The position numbers were made by a program, and so were the translations under genes. A stretch of 64,000 bases of DNA from Franzmannia pantelleriensis (GTDB lineage Bacteria > Pseudomonadota > Gammaproteobacteria > Pseudomonadales > Halomonadaceae): assembly GCF_900102875.1 (NCBI RefSeq), contig NZ_FNGH01000002.1, forward strand, positions 62,001-126,000, written 5' to 3'. This document shows, piece after piece, positions 62,146 through 64,000 of this stretch. The notes under the pieces are model-generated. The model saw only the letters and a list, made by a program, of their open reading frames with translations, searched no databases and was not told the origin of the DNA. Numbering within the stretch: the first letter of the stretch is position 1; each line of letters starts with the position of its first letter.

Positions 62146-63456
62146 ATGAAACTCTCCCACGCCTTGCCATTGGCGACGCTGGCGGTGGCGGTCTCAGCCG
62201 CATCCCACGCCCAGGAAATCACCGTCGCCACGGTCAACAACAACGACATGGTGATCATGCAGAGCCTGACCGACGAGTTCGAGCAGGCGCACCCCGGCAT
62301 TAGCGTCAACTGGGTGGTACTCGAGGAAAATGTGCTGCGCCAGCGTCTGACTACCGATATCGCCACCGGCGGCGGTCAGTTCGACGTGATGACCATTGGC
62401 ACCTACGAGGCACCGATCTGGGCCGAGCGCGGTTGGCTGGTCCCCCTCGACGACCTGCCCGAGGCGTATCAGGTCGATGACCTGCTGCGTCCGGTGCGTG
62501 ATGGCCTGAGCTACGATGGCACCCTGCACGCGCTGCCGTTCTACGGCGAGAGCTCGATGCTCTACTACCGCACCGACCTGTTCGAGCAGCACGGCATCTC
62601 GATGCCCGAGCAACCGAGCTGGGACGAGGTGTACGAGTGGGCAGGGCAGATTCACGATCCTGACAACCGCCTCTATGGTATCTGCCTGCGCGGCAAGCCG
62701 GGCTGGGGCGAGAACATGGCGTTCGTCTCGACCCTGGTCAACACCTTTGGCGGTCGCTGGTTCGATGAGGACTGGAACCCCGAGCTCAACTCTCCGGAGT
62801 GGCAGGAGGCGATCAGCTTCTACGTCGACCTGATGAACAACTATGGTCCGCCGGGTGCCAGCTCCAACGGCTTCAACGAGAACCAGGCGCTGTTCTCCAG
62901 CGGCCGCTGTGGCATGTGGATCGACGCTACCTCGGCAGCGGGCCGTATCTATGATCCGCGCGAGTCCGACGTCGCCGACGTGCTGGGCTTCTCTCAGGCG
63001 CCGGTGGCCGAAACACCGAAAGGCTCGCACTGGCTGTGGTCCTGGGCGCTAGGCATCCCAGCCTCTTCGGAGGAGCAGGACGCCGCCAAGCAGTTCATCA
63101 CCTGGGCCACGTCTCAGGAGTACATCGAACTGGTCGGCGAGACCGAGGGCTGGACCAGCGTACCGCCGGGCACCCGCGCCTCGACCTATGAGGATGAGCG
63201 CTACATCGAGGCGGCTCCATTCGCAGGCTTCGTGCTCGAGGCGATGCAGAATGCCGATCCCACCGATTCGACGCTCAAGCCGTCACCCTATACCGGGGTG
63301 CAGTTCGTCGGTATTCCCGAGTTCCAGGCCATCGGCACGCAGGTCGGCCAGTCGATCGCCGCGGCGCTGACCGGGCAAATGCCGGTCGAGCAGGCGTTGG
63401 AATCCGCGCAGCGCAGCGCCGAACGCGCCATGCGTCAGGCGGGCTACTACGACTGA
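62146..63456 (+). CDS. sugar/polyol ABC transporter substrate-binding protein
   Basis: 436 residues. Signal peptide to SHAQ (residue ~23). SBP_bac_1 fold with FDVMTIGTYEAPIWAERGWL, GESSMLYYRTDLF, LFSSGRCGMWIDAT and GIPASSEEQDAAKQFI. The pattern is that of sorbitol/mannitol-type binding proteins. AAGGAG 6 nt before the ATG at 62146. Followed by a hairpin and the permease gene. Confidence 0.9.
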   Translation: MKLSHALPLATLAVAVSAASHAQEITVATVNNNDMVIMQSLTDEFEQAHPGISVNWVVLEENVLRQRLTTDIATGGGQFDVMTIGTYEAPIWAERGWLVPLDDLPEAYQVDDLLRPVRDGLSYDGTLHALPFYGESSMLYYRTDLFEQHGISMPEQPSWDEVYEWAGQIHDPDNRLYGICLRGKPGWGENMAFVSTLVNTFGGRWFDEDWNPELNSPEWQEAISFYVDLMNNYGPPGASSNGFNENQALFSSGRCGMWIDATSAAGRIYDPRESDVADVLGFSQAPVAETPKGSHWLWSWALGIPASSEEQDAAKQFITWATSQEYIELVGETEGWTSVPPGTRASTYEDERYIEAAPFAGFVLEAMQNADPTDSTLKPSPYTGVQFVGIPEFQAIGTQVGQSIAAALTGQMPVEQALESAQRSAERAMRQAGYYD

Positions 63457-63469
63457 TCGTCGGTCCCGA

Positions 63470-63494
63470 GTCGGCCGGGTAACCCCCGGCCGAC
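63470..63494 (+). terminator. intercistronic hairpin after the sugar binding-protein gene
   Basis: GTCGGCCGGG (63470-63479) and CCCGGCCGAC (63485-63494) form a perfect 10-bp stem with a 5-nt loop, 13 bp after the binding-protein stop and 30 bp before the permease ATG. No T-run. Confidence 0.6.
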
Positions 63495-63524
63495 CTCCGT
63501 GTCTCAACCCCGAGTGGTAATACC

Positions 63525-64000
63525 ATGCGTACTCGAACTTCCGGGCGCACCGTAGGCGGCCTGCGTTCGCTATCGCTTCAGGCTCCCGCCGTCACGCTGC
63601 TGCTGATCTGGATGCTGATTCCGCTGGGCATGACCCTGTGGTTCTCCTTCCAGCGCTACAACCTGCTGATGCCGGGCATGGAGCAGTTCGCCGGCCTGGA
63701 AAACTATGAATACCTGCTCACCGACCCGGCATTGTGGCGGGCCATGGGCACGACACTGGTACTGGTTGGCTCGGTGCTGGCGATCTCGGTGATCGGTGGC
63801 ACGCTGCTGGCAGTGCTCTATCAGCAGGACTTCTTCGGCCGCGGCGTGGCGCGGGTATTGGCGATCTCGCCGTTCTTCATCATGCCTACGGTCAGCGCAT
63901 TGATCTGGCAGAACATGATGATGCACCCGGTCAATGGCGTATTGGCCTGGTTCACCGGGCTGTTTGGGCTGCCGGCGATAGACTGGTTCTCCTCCTTCCC
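63525..64000 (+). CDS. sugar ABC transporter permease (MalF-type), 3' truncated by window edge
   Basis: 158 codons are visible from ATG 63525 and the frame is open to the window end. A hydrophobic first helix (LLLIWMLIPLGMTLWFSF) is followed by YNLLMPG, FAGLENYEYLL and LWRAMGTTLVLVG, the standard N-terminal half of the MalF-like subunit. The EAA loop would lie beyond the window. Part of the polyol/sugar import operon with the preceding binding protein. Confidence 0.85.
   Translation, partial: MRTRTSGRTVGGLRSLSLQAPAVTLLLIWMLIPLGMTLWFSFQRYNLLMPGMEQFAGLENYEYLLTDPALWRAMGTTLVLVGSVLAISVIGGTLLAVLYQQDFFGRGVARVLAISPFFIMPTVSALIWQNMMMHPVNGVLAWFTGLFGLPAIDWFSSF

Overview
The window is 64 kb of mostly GC-rich bacterial chromosome. 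Genes are densely packed, with many ATGA or TGATG start/stop overlaps. Osmoregulated periplasmic glucan genes (opgG, opgH), an LpxL-type acyltransferase, MipA/OmpV and LpxR-type outer-membrane proteins and an MCE/Mla-type lipid ABC system mark a Gram-negative proteobacterium. The overall gene mix resembles Halomonas and relatives, but that assignment is inference. I see no rRNA, tRNA, CRISPR array or transposase.

Layout. 1-6.8 kb: a translationally coupled run of a dehydrogenase (cut by the window edge), a PTPS-fold protein with a degenerate active site, a GT4 glycosyltransferase, a methyltransferase and a multi-spanning membrane protein, next to a stand-alone RibD-type reductase, a GTP cyclohydrolase II with an unusual N-terminal half, and a creatininase-family amidohydrolase. 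Together they look like a pathway that builds and modifies a pteridine or pyrimidine compound from GTP. I regard this as the best candidate for an undescribed system. 6-16 kb: cell-envelope polysaccharide genes (opgG-opgH-FkbM methyltransferase-creatininase on the minus strand; an alkaline-phosphatase-superfamily membrane enzyme plus a GDP-mannose enzyme on the plus strand; an acyltransferase). 16.4-19.9 kb: a four-gene MCE lipid transporter. 20-23.3 kb: an MFS transporter, a structured intergenic element with two GGA hexaloop hairpins, and two beta-oxidation-type enzymes. 23.3-27.7 kb: a periplasmic molybdenum hydroxylase with its maturation genes. 27.7-37.7 kb: mixed metabolic genes, including an alcohol dehydrogenase 3' remnant, a C69-family protein with Ser in the nucleophile position, and argC.

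37.96 to about 44.25 kb is a clearly AT-richer island. It carries a LysR regulator, a complete tripartite tricarboxylate transporter (tctC-tctB-tctA), a 2-hydroxyacid dehydrogenase and an RraA-like aldolase, and lies directly beside a broken acetyltransferase gene. 44.3-48.3 kb: beta-alanine degradation (aminotransferase, semialdehyde dehydrogenase, divergent LysR). 48.4-52.9 kb: outer-membrane proteins and Nudix enzymes. 52.9-60.2 kb: a minus-strand operon combining a polar amino-acid-type ABC importer with a ureohydrolase, an M20 carbamoylase-type amidase and a DUF1989 protein, under a divergent LysR. It probably takes up and degrades a guanidino or ureido compound. 61-64 kb: a SorC-family regulator, a tandem-palindrome operator and the start of a polyol/sugar ABC operon that runs off the window.

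A recurring theme is a hairpin directly after each of the three transporter binding-protein genes (tctC, the amino-acid binding protein and the sugar binding protein), before the membrane genes, which would give excess binding protein. Several starts were moved inward from the longest open frame, using ribosome-binding sites, overlaps and family lengths.
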